Source: Roseicella aerolata
GTDB taxonomy: Bacteria; Pseudomonadota; Alphaproteobacteria; Acetobacterales; Acetobacteraceae
Reading direction: 5' to 3'
Length of the DNA: 64,000 nt
NCBI RefSeq assembly: GCF_020523605.1
Contig: NZ_JAJAQI010000016.1
Location: 56,231-120,230, forward strand
The position numbers were made by a program, and so were the translations under genes. Under the pieces are notes generated by a model, which had not been told where the DNA came from, made no database searches, and saw only the letters and a program-made list of their open reading frames with translations. Positions 54,877 to 63,636 of the stretch are shown one piece after another (the first letter of the stretch is position 1; each line of letters begins with the position of its first letter).

Positions 54877-55944
54877 TCAGACCGGACCTTTGGCCGGAGT
54901 GGTGCCCTCATCCGCCCAGTCCTTGAGCAGGGTGAAGCCGACCGCCAGCAGCACCGGGCCCAGGAACAGGCCGAGGAAGCCGAAGGCGAACACCCCGCCC
55001 AGCGCGCCCAGCAGCGTCAGCAGCAGCGGCAGATCGGCGCCGCGCGAGATCAGCCAGGGGCGGATGACATTGTCTGCGCTGCTGATCCCGAAGGCGCCGT
55101 AGAGGCCGAGGAAGATGCCCCAGCCCGTCTGCCCCTCGGCGAAGAGCCAGAGCGTGGCGGGAATCCAGACCAGCGGCGCGCCGACCGGCAGGATGGAGAT
55201 GCAGCCGGCAATGACGGCGAGCAGCGCCGGCCGCGGCACGCCGGCCAACCAGAGGCCGAACCAGGTCATGACACCCTGCGCCACCGCGGTGCCGAGCAGG
55301 CCGTAGACGACGCCGCGCGTGACGTCGCCCGTCAGCTCGACGATATGGCGGGTCTGGTCGCCGGCCAGCCGGGCCAGCGCCGCCTCGGCCCGCTTCGCGA
55401 TCGCCGGGCCGTCCCGGTAGAGGAAGAAGGCCAGGAGGATGGCGACCAGCACCTCGGCCAGGCCCGAGAGCACCGCCAGCAGGATGCCAAGGGCGCCCTG
55501 CGCCAGCGTGCCCGCATAGGGGCTGATCAGCCCGGCCAGACCGGAAAAGCCGAAATCCACCCCGGCCAGGTAGCCCTGCAGCATCGGTCCGACCATGGGC
55601 AGCCGCCCGAGCCAGTCCCCCAGCCCCGGCATGCCCTGGGTCAGGAAGCTCTCGACCGCGGCGCGCAGCCCCTCGATCTCATCCCGGCTCGTCGGCGTGG
55701 CATAGACCAGCGGCAGGCCGATGACGAGAAACTCCGCCAGCACCATCACCAGCGCCGCCAGGCCGGGCGAGAGCCGCGTTTTCTCCCGCAGGAAGCGGAA
55801 GGCCGGCCAGGTCGAATAGACCAGGATCGCGGCCCAGAGCAGCGCCGAGAGGAAGGGCCGCAGCACCATCAGGCACCCGACCACCAGCGCAAGCGCCGCG
55901 AGCAGCCCGAGGAAGCGGACCGGGTTGGCACTGTCAGGCTGCAT
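54877..55944 (-). CDS. AI-2E family transporter (TqsA/PerM-like)
   Basis: A 355-residue inner-membrane protein with seven or eight helices. Typical family features are the N-terminal pair of helices, a central amphipathic domain (about 95-200) and the ISILPVGAPLVWIPATLWLF segment near residue 255. Two adjacent ATGs exist. The second (55944) is preferred because GGAGG lies five bases upstream. Members export autoinducer-2 or act as ion antiporters; the substrate is not defined here. Confidence 0.92.
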   Translation of the reverse strand: MQPDSANPVRFLGLLAALALVVGCLMVLRPFLSALLWAAILVYSTWPAFRFLREKTRLSPGLAALVMVLAEFLVIGLPLVYATPTSRDEIEGLRAAVESFLTQGMPGLGDWLGRLPMVGPMLQGYLAGVDFGFSGLAGLISPYAGTLAQGALGILLAVLSGLAEVLVAILLAFFLYRDGPAIAKRAEAALARLAGDQTRHIVELTGDVTRGVVYGLLGTAVAQGVMTWFGLWLAGVPRPALLAVIAGCISILPVGAPLVWIPATLWLFAEGQTGWGIFLGLYGAFGISSADNVIRPWLISRGADLPLLLTLLGALGGVFAFGFLGLFLGPVLLAVGFTLLKDWADEGTTPAKGPV

Positions 55945-56092
55945 CATCCCCTCCGTCCGGGCCCAGCCGCTTCGGGGCGTGAGCCGGTCCGGGCTGCTCT
56001 AGCATCGGCCCTCGCGGCGTGCATCCGCGCCAGTAGCCAGCCCGGCGCAGCGCCGTTAGCTTCCGCTCCCAACCCGGGGAGGACTCCGCGCC

Positions 56093-56872
56093 ATGCCGCG
56101 CTTCGCCGCCAACCTGTCGATGATGTTCACCGAATTGCCCTTCCTCGACCGCTTCGCCCGCGCCCGGGCAGCCGGCTTCCAGGCGGTGGAGTTCCTTTTT
56201 CCCTACGAGTTCCCCGCGGCCGATATCGCGCAACGGCTGAAGGACAACGGGTTGCAGCAGGTGCTGTTCAACGCCCCGCCCGGCGACTGGGCGGCGGGCG
56301 AGCGCGGCCAAGCGGCGCTGCCTGGTCGGCAGGCGGAGTTCCGGGAAGGGGTGAAGAAGGCGCTCGACTACGCCGCGGCCCTCGCCTGCCCGCGGCTGCA
56401 CCTGATGGCCGGCCTCGCGCCCGCGGGCGTGCCACGCGACACCCTGCTGGCGACCTATGCCGCGAACCTCGCCTGGGCGGCAGAGGAATGCGGCAAGGCG
56501 GGCGTGAAGCCGGTGATTGAGCCGATCAACCACCGGGACATCCCGGGCTTCTTCCTGAACCGGACGGACGAGGCCGCCGCCATCATCGAGGCGATCGGCC
56601 CCGAGAGGCTGGGCATGCAGTTCGACCTCTACCACTGCCAGATCACCGAGGGCGACATCGTGAAGCGGGTGGAGAAGCACCTGCCGCTGATCGCCCATAT
56701 GCAGGTGGCCGACAATCCCGGCCGCAACGAGCCGGGCACGGGCGAGGTGAACTGGCCCTTCGTCTTCCGCCGGATCGACGAACTCGGCTTCCGCGGCTGG
56801 ATCGGCTGCGAGTACCGCCCGGCGGCCGAGACGGAAGCCGGCCTCGGCTGGTTCGCCCCCTACAAATCCTGA
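56093..56872 (+). CDS. hyi: Hydroxypyruvate isomerase family protein
   Basis: A 259-residue TIM-barrel isomerase interconverting hydroxypyruvate and tartronate semialdehyde. The N-terminus MPRFAANLSMMFTELPFLDR is typical. The paired catalytic glutamates are Glu143 (VIEPINHRD) and Glu240 (GCEYRP), with metal ligands near FDLYHCQ and HMQVADNPGR. The ATG at 56093 has GGGGAGGA upstream. It precedes the reductase for tartronate semialdehyde by 28 bp, supporting the assignment. The related OtnI (2-oxo-tetronate isomerase) cannot be excluded. Confidence 0.93.
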   Translation: MPRFAANLSMMFTELPFLDRFARARAAGFQAVEFLFPYEFPAADIAQRLKDNGLQQVLFNAPPGDWAAGERGQAALPGRQAEFREGVKKALDYAAALACPRLHLMAGLAPAGVPRDTLLATYAANLAWAAEECGKAGVKPVIEPINHRDIPGFFLNRTDEAAAIIEAIGPERLGMQFDLYHCQITEGDIVKRVEKHLPLIAHMQVADNPGRNEPGTGEVNWPFVFRRIDELGFRGWIGCEYRPAAETEAGLGWFAPYKS

Positions 56873-56900
56873 CCACCCAGACCACAAGGATCTGCCGCAT

Positions 56901-57791
56901 ATGAAGATCGGCTTCATCGGCCTCGGCATCATGGGCAAGCCCATGGCGCTGCACCTCAAGACCGCCGGACATGAGCTCTTCGTACCGGAGCGCAAGAGCC
57001 TGACGGAGGAGATCCGCGGCGCCGCTACCGTGCTGCCGGATGCGAAGGCGGTCGCCGCTGCGGCCGAGGTGATCATCCTGATGGTCCCCGACACCCCGGA
57101 TGTGGAGGCGGTGCTGTTCGGCCAGGCCGGAGTCGCGGCGGGCCTCTCCCCGGGCAAGCTCGTGATCGACATGTCCTCGATCAGCCCGACCGCGACCAAG
57201 GAATTCGCGAAGAAGGTCAACGCGCTCGGCTGCGATTACCTGGACGCGCCCGTCTCGGGCGGTGAGGTCGGGGCCAGGCAGGCGACGCTCACCATCATGG
57301 TCGGTGGCGAGGAGAAGGCCTTCGAGCGCGCTAGGCCGCTCTTCGAGGCCATGGGCAAGAACATCACCCTGGTCGGGCCGAATGGCGCCGGCCAGACCAC
57401 CAAGGTCGCCAACCAGATCATCGTAGCGCTCACCATCGAGGCAGTGGGTGAGGCGCTGGTCTTCGCCAGCAAGGCCGGCGCCGACCCGGCCAAGGTGCGG
57501 CTGGCGCTGATGGGCGGCCTCGCCACCTCCCGTATCCTGGAACTGCATGGGGAGCGGATGATCAAGCGGACCTTCAACCCGGGCTTCCGGATCGTGCTGC
57601 ACCAGAAGGACCTCAACCTGGCGCTGCAATCGGCCAAGGAGCTCGGGGTGGCGCTGCCCAACACGGCCTCCACCCAGCAGCTCTTCTCCGCCTCCATCGC
57701 CGCGGGCAATGGCGGGCTGGACCATTCCGGGCTGGTGAAGGCGCTGGAGATCATGGCGGCGCATCCGGTTGTGCCCGACCCCAAGACCTGA
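56901..57791 (+). CDS. glxR: 2-hydroxy-3-oxopropionate (tartronate semialdehyde) reductase
   Basis: A 296-residue beta-hydroxyacid dehydrogenase giving D-glycerate. The NAD(P) fingerprint is GFIGLGIMGKPM at residues 4-15, the substrate motif DAPVSGGEVGA at 115-125 and the catalytic Lys168 in GQTTKVANQ. The hyi-glxR pair forms the glyoxylate/hydroxypyruvate-to-glycerate route; no glyoxylate carboligase (gcl) is in the window. Confidence 0.94.
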   Translation: MKIGFIGLGIMGKPMALHLKTAGHELFVPERKSLTEEIRGAATVLPDAKAVAAAAEVIILMVPDTPDVEAVLFGQAGVAAGLSPGKLVIDMSSISPTATKEFAKKVNALGCDYLDAPVSGGEVGARQATLTIMVGGEEKAFERARPLFEAMGKNITLVGPNGAGQTTKVANQIIVALTIEAVGEALVFASKAGADPAKVRLALMGGLATSRILELHGERMIKRTFNPGFRIVLHQKDLNLALQSAKELGVALPNTASTQQLFSASIAAGNGGLDHSGLVKALEIMAAHPVVPDPKT

Positions 57792-57808
57792 CGCGAAACG
57801 CGAGTCGT

Positions 57809-57823
57809 GGGGCGCCATGCCCC
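57809..57823 (+). terminator. Hairpin after the hyi-glxR pair
   Basis: GGGGC (57809-57813) pairs with GCCCC (57819-57823), 18 bp after the glxR stop. The stem is short and there is no T-run nearby. Confidence 0.4.
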
Positions 57824-57961
57824 GCGCTTAGGGAAATCGCGGCGGGATACTTGCCTTTCCGGTGGAATGCGCGCAGTTTTTTGGACAGGGTGCAGGTCGC
57901 GTGAGCGGCCTGCGCGTCAGCGCCGTAGTGTCGGCAAGGATTGGCGAGCCGGAGCAGAGTG

Positions 57962-58849
57962 ATGCGTTTCGCGGATATCGGGCAGCAATTGCGGGCATAT
58001 CGGCTCGAATCCGGCCTGCGGGCGGAGGAGATCGCCGCACGCCTCGGGGTCTCGCGCGCGGCGCTGTACCGTTACGAGAAGGGCGAGGTCATCAAGCTGG
58101 ACACGATCCGGCGGCTCGCGGAACTGCTGAAGATCTCGCCGCTGTCACTCCTGGGAATCGGAATCGACTATTTTTCCCGCCCGCTCGCCTTCCAGGAAAG
58201 GCTTCGCCAGATCGAGGAGGAGGCCGACCAGATCCTGCTGTTCGGCAGCGGGGTCTGCTTCCAGGTCGCCAGCGAAGCCTATGAGGCGGCGCTGACCGAA
58301 GCCTGGACCGAATCGGCCGAGGCGGCGCCGGATCTGCTGCAGGGCCGCGCCCAGGCGGAACAGGCGCTCTCCGTCATCGCCATCCGGCGCAAGCTGTACC
58401 AGCAGCGCCGGCCAAGCATCATTGCCATCCTGTCGGAAGGTGCGCTCCGCCGCCTCCTGGAGGAGGGCGTGGCGCCGGGTCTCGCCCTGTCCGAGCGCAG
58501 CCGGACCCGCTGCCGCGCCGCCGCCATCGCCGAGGTGGAAAACATCGCCAATTTGATGGAGGCGGTTCCGATCGGCCTGCAGATCGGGCTGAAGGAGGGG
58601 CCGGAGCCGGTCGGCAGCTTCATGGTCCTGCGGGGCCGGGAGCGGGCGCATGTGGTGACCAGCCCCTTCCCACCGGATAGCGGGCCGGCGGTGGGCGCCG
58701 GCGTCGCGACCATCACCGCGGCCGACGAGGCGGTGGGCCTGCACCAGCGGGTGGCGGAAGCAGCCTGGCGGGATGCGCTGAAGGGCGTCGCCGCGGCCAA
58801 CCGGGTGCGGGCGCTCATCCGGGCCGTTCCCCCGGCCGAAGCCGCCTGA
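57962..58849 (+). CDS. XRE-family transcriptional regulator
   Basis: A 295-residue protein. An N-terminal helix-turn-helix (about 7-60; LRAYRLESGLRAEEIAARLG then VSRAALYRYEKGEV) of the lambda-repressor type is followed by a roughly 220-residue C-terminal domain of unknown ligand, which contains no cupin signature. The ATG at 57962 has GGAG eight bases upstream. It lies 170 bp downstream of glxR on the same strand, so it may control the glyoxylate genes (inference). Confidence 0.9.
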   Translation: MRFADIGQQLRAYRLESGLRAEEIAARLGVSRAALYRYEKGEVIKLDTIRRLAELLKISPLSLLGIGIDYFSRPLAFQERLRQIEEEADQILLFGSGVCFQVASEAYEAALTEAWTESAEAAPDLLQGRAQAEQALSVIAIRRKLYQQRRPSIIAILSEGALRRLLEEGVAPGLALSERSRTRCRAAAIAEVENIANLMEAVPIGLQIGLKEGPEPVGSFMVLRGRERAHVVTSPFPPDSGPAVGAGVATITAADEAVGLHQRVAEAAWRDALKGVAAANRVRALIRAVPPAEAA

Positions 58850-58857
58850 ACCAGCCG

Positions 58858-59454
58858 CTATCCGTTCAGCAGACGGTCGATCTCCGATTGCCCGAGATCG
58901 GGTCCGGCCGTCGCCGGATCAGGCACCGTCGCGGCCAGCGCGCGCACCGTCACCCGCCCGGCCTCGGGCGGGGCCGCCTGTGGCGGGATGAGCCCCTGCA
59001 GCATCGTTTCCACCTGTTGTAGGTGCTGGATGGCGCGGCGGATGCGCTGGCCGGTGACGTCCTGGAAGCTGCAGGCCTCGAAGATCGAGCTGACCCGCGC
59101 CGAGAGCGCCTGCAGCGCAACCCTGTCCTGCGCCCCATCCTCGATCCAGGACTGGATCGCCTCCGCCGCTTCGAGGATGGTGGTTGCCGCCGCCTCCGTT
59201 GCCTGCACCACCGCTTCCAGCTCCACGCCGCTGTTGCGCGTGCCGGCGGCCGGGATGGCCACCAGGCCCGCGATCTGCGCATGGATTCGGGCGAGCTGGG
59301 CGGAGAGGTTGGCTTCGCTGTCGTCTACCAGCTGGACGGTGGCATGCAGCTCGGCACTCAGCTCGGCGATCCGGCGGTCGATGAACTGCCGCAGTGAGTC
59401 GAACTGCGCGGTGAGCTCCGCGGCCGGTGCCGGGCCTGGGGACGGGGTCTGCAT
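58858..59454 (-). CDS. cheZ: CheZ-like CheY-P phosphatase with FliM-like C-terminal peptide
   Basis: A 198-residue, largely helical protein. Residues 125-148 read FEACSFQDVTGQRIRRAIQHL, where Asp132 and Gln136 match the catalytic Asp and Gln that CheZ inserts into the CheY active site. Long helices flank it, as in the CheZ four-helix bundle. After a Pro/Ala linker the last 12 residues are LGQSEIDRLLNG, closely resembling the FliM N-terminal CheY-binding peptide (L-S-Q-x-E-I-D-x-L-L). No other chemotaxis or flagellar gene is adjacent; the chemoreceptor is 26 kb away. Confidence 0.85.
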   Translation of the reverse strand: MQTPSPGPAPAAELTAQFDSLRQFIDRRIAELSAELHATVQLVDDSEANLSAQLARIHAQIAGLVAIPAAGTRNSGVELEAVVQATEAAATTILEAAEAIQSWIEDGAQDRVALQALSARVSSIFEACSFQDVTGQRIRRAIQHLQQVETMLQGLIPPQAAPPEAGRVTVRALAATVPDPATAGPDLGQSEIDRLLNG

Positions 59455-59567
59455 GCCCTATCCCTAGACCTCTCCTCCTTTCGTGGCGGTGAATGCGCCC
59501 CGTCGGAGGAGCATAGCCCGCCCCGGTTTCGCCGGGCCGAGGGTGCGTCGTCATTGAGCGGACCGGG

Positions 59568-59603
59568 CCGGTGCTCTAGGAGCATCGCTCGACGGAGCAC
59601 CGG
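59568..59603. promoter_or_regulatory. 9-bp inverted repeat in the cheZ / HerA-like divergent promoter
   Basis: CCGGTGCTC (59568-59576) matches GAGCACCGG (59595-59603) perfectly. The 18-base spacer contains a second, inner stem GAGC/GCTC. The right arm ends six bases before the ATG at 59610 and includes the GGAG that would serve as its ribosome-binding site, so the structure may modulate translation or act as an operator. Confidence 0.5.
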
Positions 59604-59609
59604 GGCAGG

Positions 59610-61082
59610 ATGGCGGTCAGCATCGATCTGGGGCGGAAGGACAATGGCCAGCCGGCCCTGCTGGACCTGGAGGAGCTTCTCGCCACCCGCCTGCTGGTCC
59701 AGGGCAATTCGGGCTGCGGCAAGTCCCATCTGCTGCGCCGGCTGCTGGAGCGCAGCGCCCCTTTCGTCCAGCAGGCGATCATCGACCCGGAAGGCGATTT
59801 CGTCTCCCTCGCCGATCGCTTCGGCCATCTGGTGATCGACGTCGCGGAGCAGACGGAGCAGGGTCTGGTCCTGGCCGGGGAGCGGGTGCGGCAGCACCGC
59901 GTCTCGGTGGTGCTGAACCTGGAGGGGGTGGATATCGAGGGGCAGATGCGCCGTGCCGCCGCCTTCCTGGACGGGATCTTCTCGGTCGAGCGCACCTACT
60001 GGACGCCGATGCTGGTGGTGGTGGATGAGGCGCAGCTCTTCGCCCCCTCCGGCGGGGTCGAGGTGGCGGAGGAGGCCCGCCGCGCCTCGCTCGGCGCCAT
60101 GACGGACCTGATGTGCCGCGGCCGCAAGCGCGGCCTCGCGGGCGTCATCGCCACCCAGCGCCTGGCGAAGCTCGCCAAGAATGTCGCGGCCGAGGCGTCC
60201 AACTTCCTGATGGGCCGCACCTTCCTCGATATCGACATGGCCCGCGCCGCCGACCTGCTGGGGATGGAGCGGCGCCAGGCGGAGATGTTCCGCGACCTGG
60301 AGCGCGGGCGGTTCATGGCGCTCGGCCCCGCCCTCGCCCGCCGGCCGGTCGCGGTGCGGATCGGCGAGGTGGAGACGGAAAGCCGCGGCGCCGGCCCCGG
60401 GCTCATGCCCCTGCCGGAGACACGGCCTGAGGAAGCCCGGGCGCTGATCCTGCAGGCCCCGCCGCCCGAGATGCCCCGGCCTCGGCGTGCGCCGCCCGTC
60501 CCGCCGCCGGATATCCTGGCCCAACTCGCCGCCGCCCGCCCGGCCGCGCCGGCGCAGCTTCCGCCGGCCAGCGCCGAGGAAGAGGCGGAGCGCCGCCGTG
60601 CCCAACTGGCGGTCCTGCGCAGCATCCTGGCCGACCCCGCCGCCGCCTTCCGGCCCGTGCAGTCGCTCTACCAGGATTTCCAGCTGCGCTGCCGGATCGA
60701 GATGCTGCCCGGCCGCCCGCCGGACCTGGCCGCCTTCCGGCGGCTGCTGGCGGTGGTGCTGGCCGGCGTGACCGACGCGTTGGAGGAGCGCGCCGAATGG
60801 CAGGCCGCGCTCGACTACGCGGCACGCCTGCCGGAGGACCGGCAGGGCGCCTATCTGCTGCTGGCGCGGGCGGCGCTGGAGGATGAGCCCTGCCCCTCCG
60901 ACCTGGCGATCGCCCGGGTCCTCGGCAGCATCTCCCGCGGGCGCGGCCGCTCGGCGCTGGAGTTCATCGAGAAGCAGGGGCTGATCGCCTGCCGGCCCGA
61001 TGCCGCCGGCCGCCGGGTCGTCACCCTGATCGGCCCGGGCTGGGAGACGGCGCCCGGGGATCCGGAGGCGGCCGTCGCCTAA
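59610..61082 (+). CDS. HerA/DUF87-like ATPase
   Basis: A 490-residue P-loop ATPase of the HerA/FtsK branch. Walker A GNSGCGKS is at residues 32-39, Walker B VVVDEAQLF at 136-144, and a glutamine-finger-like ATQRLAKL near 181-188. A Pro/Ala-rich linker (about 275-325) leads to a helical C-terminal region of about 165 residues without known motif. No nurA-like nuclease or other partner is adjacent. It may translocate DNA or act as a defence-type ATPase, but no such context exists here. Confidence 0.88.
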   Translation: MAVSIDLGRKDNGQPALLDLEELLATRLLVQGNSGCGKSHLLRRLLERSAPFVQQAIIDPEGDFVSLADRFGHLVIDVAEQTEQGLVLAGERVRQHRVSVVLNLEGVDIEGQMRRAAAFLDGIFSVERTYWTPMLVVVDEAQLFAPSGGVEVAEEARRASLGAMTDLMCRGRKRGLAGVIATQRLAKLAKNVAAEASNFLMGRTFLDIDMARAADLLGMERRQAEMFRDLERGRFMALGPALARRPVAVRIGEVETESRGAGPGLMPLPETRPEEARALILQAPPPEMPRPRRAPPVPPPDILAQLAAARPAAPAQLPPASAEEEAERRRAQLAVLRSILADPAAAFRPVQSLYQDFQLRCRIEMLPGRPPDLAAFRRLLAVVLAGVTDALEERAEWQAALDYAARLPEDRQGAYLLLARAALEDEPCPSDLAIARVLGSISRGRGRSALEFIEKQGLIACRPDAAGRRVVTLIGPGWETAPGDPEAAVA

Positions 61083-62170
61083 TCCGTCGCCGGCCGCGCG
61101 AGCCCGACCGGTGGGGCGGGGTTCCGCCGCTCCAGGATCCAGCGATGCGCCGGCACCTCGACCCAGCGCCAGGCGCACCAGCCGAGGGCAAGGGTCGCGG
61201 CGAAGCCTCCCGCCATGAGCGCGACCCGGCCGCCGAGGCCGGGATCGCCCAGCCGCAACAGCCCGACCACCACCGCCTCGACGAAGACCCAGCTGAGATA
61301 AATGCCGAAGGAGGCTTCGCCGAGCCGCAGCAGCAGACTCTGCCGGGCCGGCGCGGCGCGGCCGGTACCCCCCCGCCAGATAGCCAGAATGGCGCCGGCC
61401 AGGCCGAGCACGGTGACCGCATCCTGCCGGAGCCAGAGGCCGAGTGGCAGCGCCAGCAGCGCCAGCCAGGGAAGTGCCCGCGGCAGCGCCCCTTCCGTCG
61501 CCAGGCGACCGAGACCGAGGCCGAGCGCGAATTCGAGGCCGAAGCGCACCAGGCCGAGATGCAGCGAATGGTTCAGGGACCCCGCCGGGCCATACTGCGT
61601 CAGGGCGTAAAGGCCGCCCAGGGCGGCGGCCGGGACCAGCGCCACCGCCGCCAGCGGCAGCCGCAGCAGCGCCGCGATCACCGCCGGGAAGGCCAGGTAG
61701 CCCGCCCATTCCACCGACAGCGCCCAGGAGGGGTAGTTCCAGCTGAAGCGCTGCGTGGTTTCCCAGCCATGCAGCAGGAAGAGCTGCAGGACGAAGTCGC
61801 GCAGGGCGAAGCGCTCCGGCTCCCGGATCGTCACACCGAGCGCGACGGCGGTGCCGACCAGCAGCGCCAGCGCCAGCAGCGCCAGGACATGCAACGGCCA
61901 GATCTTCGCCACGCGCCGCAGCAGGAAGCGGCCGATGCCCGCGATGCCACGCGGCGGGCGGGCGCCATAGCCCAGCCAGAGCGCAAAGCCCGAGAGCAGG
62001 AAGAACCCGTCCACCCCCAGATAGCCACGCCATAACAGCGGCCCGAGCCAATGCCGGCTGTCCAGGACAGCAAGCGGCAGGTTGAGGTGGTAGAGGATCA
62101 CCCAGCCGATGAGGAAGAAGCGCAGCCGCGTGAGCCCCGCATGCCGCTGCGCCACACCTGTCCCCTGCAT
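61079..62170 (-). CDS. Acyltransferase family 3 membrane protein
   Basis: A 363-residue integral membrane O-acyltransferase with about ten helices. The family histidine lies in GWVILYHLNLPLAV near the N-terminus, followed by GYLGVDGFFLLSGFALWLGY with the usual FFxxSGF motif. The ATG at 62170 sits just behind GGGTGGGAGG. Such proteins acetylate or succinylate cell-surface polysaccharides. It is divergent from an O-antigen-ligase-like gene, consistent with a surface-glycan role. Its stop overlaps the stop of the HerA-like gene by four bases (CTAA). Confidence 0.93.
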   Translation of the reverse strand: MQGTGVAQRHAGLTRLRFFLIGWVILYHLNLPLAVLDSRHWLGPLLWRGYLGVDGFFLLSGFALWLGYGARPPRGIAGIGRFLLRRVAKIWPLHVLALLALALLVGTAVALGVTIREPERFALRDFVLQLFLLHGWETTQRFSWNYPSWALSVEWAGYLAFPAVIAALLRLPLAAVALVPAAALGGLYALTQYGPAGSLNHSLHLGLVRFGLEFALGLGLGRLATEGALPRALPWLALLALPLGLWLRQDAVTVLGLAGAILAIWRGGTGRAAPARQSLLLRLGEASFGIYLSWVFVEAVVVGLLRLGDPGLGGRVALMAGGFAATLALGWCAWRWVEVPAHRWILERRNPAPPVGLARPATD

Positions 62171-62241
62171 CGCCTCCCACCCCTTATCTGACACAACCCT
62201 GATTTGGCCCATTCCCGGGCCACATGGGACAACACCGTTGC

Positions 62242-63636
62242 ATGAACATCGCCCTTTCGCCTACGACGCAGCGTGTCATCGCGCTGCTCGGCGCGGCCTT
62301 CCTGCTCATCGGTGCGGTCGTGATCCCGTACCGGATGCTGCAGATCGTCCCGGTCATGGTGCTAGGGCTGGCGGCGCTCGCCTTCTACCAATTTCCGCGT
62401 GCGCTCGCGGTGGTGCTGGTGCTGAGTTGCGGTCTTGGCCTCGACATCCAGATGGAGGCGGTGGCGGGAATCGGCGGCTCGCTCGGCGCCGCCATGGTGA
62501 AGCTGATCCCCTTTGCGCTCGCGGCGGTGCTGGTGCTGCGCTACGGGCTGTCACGGGAAGTCAACTGGCCCTTCCTCACCTTCGTTGCGATCGCGGGATT
62601 CAGCCTCGCCATCCTGCCGATCGGGCGGATCGCCAGCAATACCGACATGGTGCGAAGCTTCATCGGTTCGAGCGCGCCCTTCGTGCTCGGCTTCGCGGTG
62701 GCGCCCAGGAAGGTCTGGACCTTGCTGATCCGCGGCGCCGCGGTGGTCCCGATCATCAGCGTGCTGGCCAGCCTGCCGGTCGCCGCCATCGGCCTCTGGC
62801 CCTCCTTCGACGCGGGCGGTCGCTTCCAGGGCATGCATACGCCGCCCTTCCTGGCCGGCTTCTGCGTGACCGCCATCTTCGCCGCCTCTCTCGAATACCT
62901 GCGTGGCTTCCGGCTGGTCTGGCTGGTGGTCGCGGGCATCGACCTCGCCATCCTGATGCTCACCCAGGCGCGCGCGCCGCTCATCGCGGTCGGCCTCTAT
63001 GTCGGCATCGTCTTCCTGTTCTCGGGCCGCGAGATCCTGCCGCTGAAGCGCAAAGTGGATCTGGTGATGGGCGGCCTGCTGCCCGGGGTCCTCGTGCTCG
63101 GCCCCGCGCTCTACTTCGCGCTCGACCGCATCACCGGCATGGCCGGCAATATGTCCGGCCGCGACATCATCTGGCCCTACTTCCTCAATGCCATCCAGGC
63201 GCGTCCGCTTTTCGGCTTCGGCCTCGGCGCGGGCAAGCTGATCGTCGATCCGGAGGATCCGACCATCCGCCTGCTCGGCAGCAATGCCGCGCATAACGAG
63301 TATCTGCGGCTGGCGGTCGATGCCGGGATCATCGGCTGCGCCGCCATTTTCCTCTCGATCATCCTCTGGATCTGGACCGGATCGAACAAGGCGCCGCCGA
63401 AGGACCGGCTGGTGCTCCGGGCCGCCCTCCTCGCCGCGCTGTTGCACAGCGGCTTCGATAACACGCTGATCGCCAGCACGGCGCTGATGCAGTTCAGCTT
63501 CTTTGCCGCGGCCATGGCGCGCGGCCGGGCCGATTGGCGGGAGATGGCGCCCCGCAGGGCAGGCAAGAATCGCCGGGAGGCCTGGCCGGAGGAAGGCGCC
63601 ATGTCGGCGGCACTGGCGCGACAGGCGCGGGGGTGA
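62242..63636 (+). CDS. O-antigen ligase/polymerase-like membrane protein (Wzy_C/WaaL family)
   Basis: A 464-residue integral membrane protein with about eleven or twelve hydrophobic segments. A large loop at about 280-360 holds GRDIIWPYFLNAIQARPLFGFGLG and the SNAAHNEYLRLAVDAG motif, matching the H-N-x-x-L signature of O-antigen ligases. A further ATG at 62224 would add six residues. With the neighbouring acyltransferase it suggests polysaccharide export or capping. Whether it is a ligase or a polymerase is undecided. Confidence 0.9.
   Translation: MNIALSPTTQRVIALLGAAFLLIGAVVIPYRMLQIVPVMVLGLAALAFYQFPRALAVVLVLSCGLGLDIQMEAVAGIGGSLGAAMVKLIPFALAAVLVLRYGLSREVNWPFLTFVAIAGFSLAILPIGRIASNTDMVRSFIGSSAPFVLGFAVAPRKVWTLLIRGAAVVPIISVLASLPVAAIGLWPSFDAGGRFQGMHTPPFLAGFCVTAIFAASLEYLRGFRLVWLVVAGIDLAILMLTQARAPLIAVGLYVGIVFLFSGREILPLKRKVDLVMGGLLPGVLVLGPALYFALDRITGMAGNMSGRDIIWPYFLNAIQARPLFGFGLGAGKLIVDPEDPTIRLLGSNAAHNEYLRLAVDAGIIGCAAIFLSIILWIWTGSNKAPPKDRLVLRAALLAALLHSGFDNTLIASTALMQFSFFAAAMARGRADWREMAPRRAGKNRREAWPEEGAMSAALARQARG

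Noticed and set aside
59358..62180. Minus-strand frame of 940 codons
   Set aside because: It is antisense to the HerA-like ATPase and out of frame with the acyltransferase; no motif is present.
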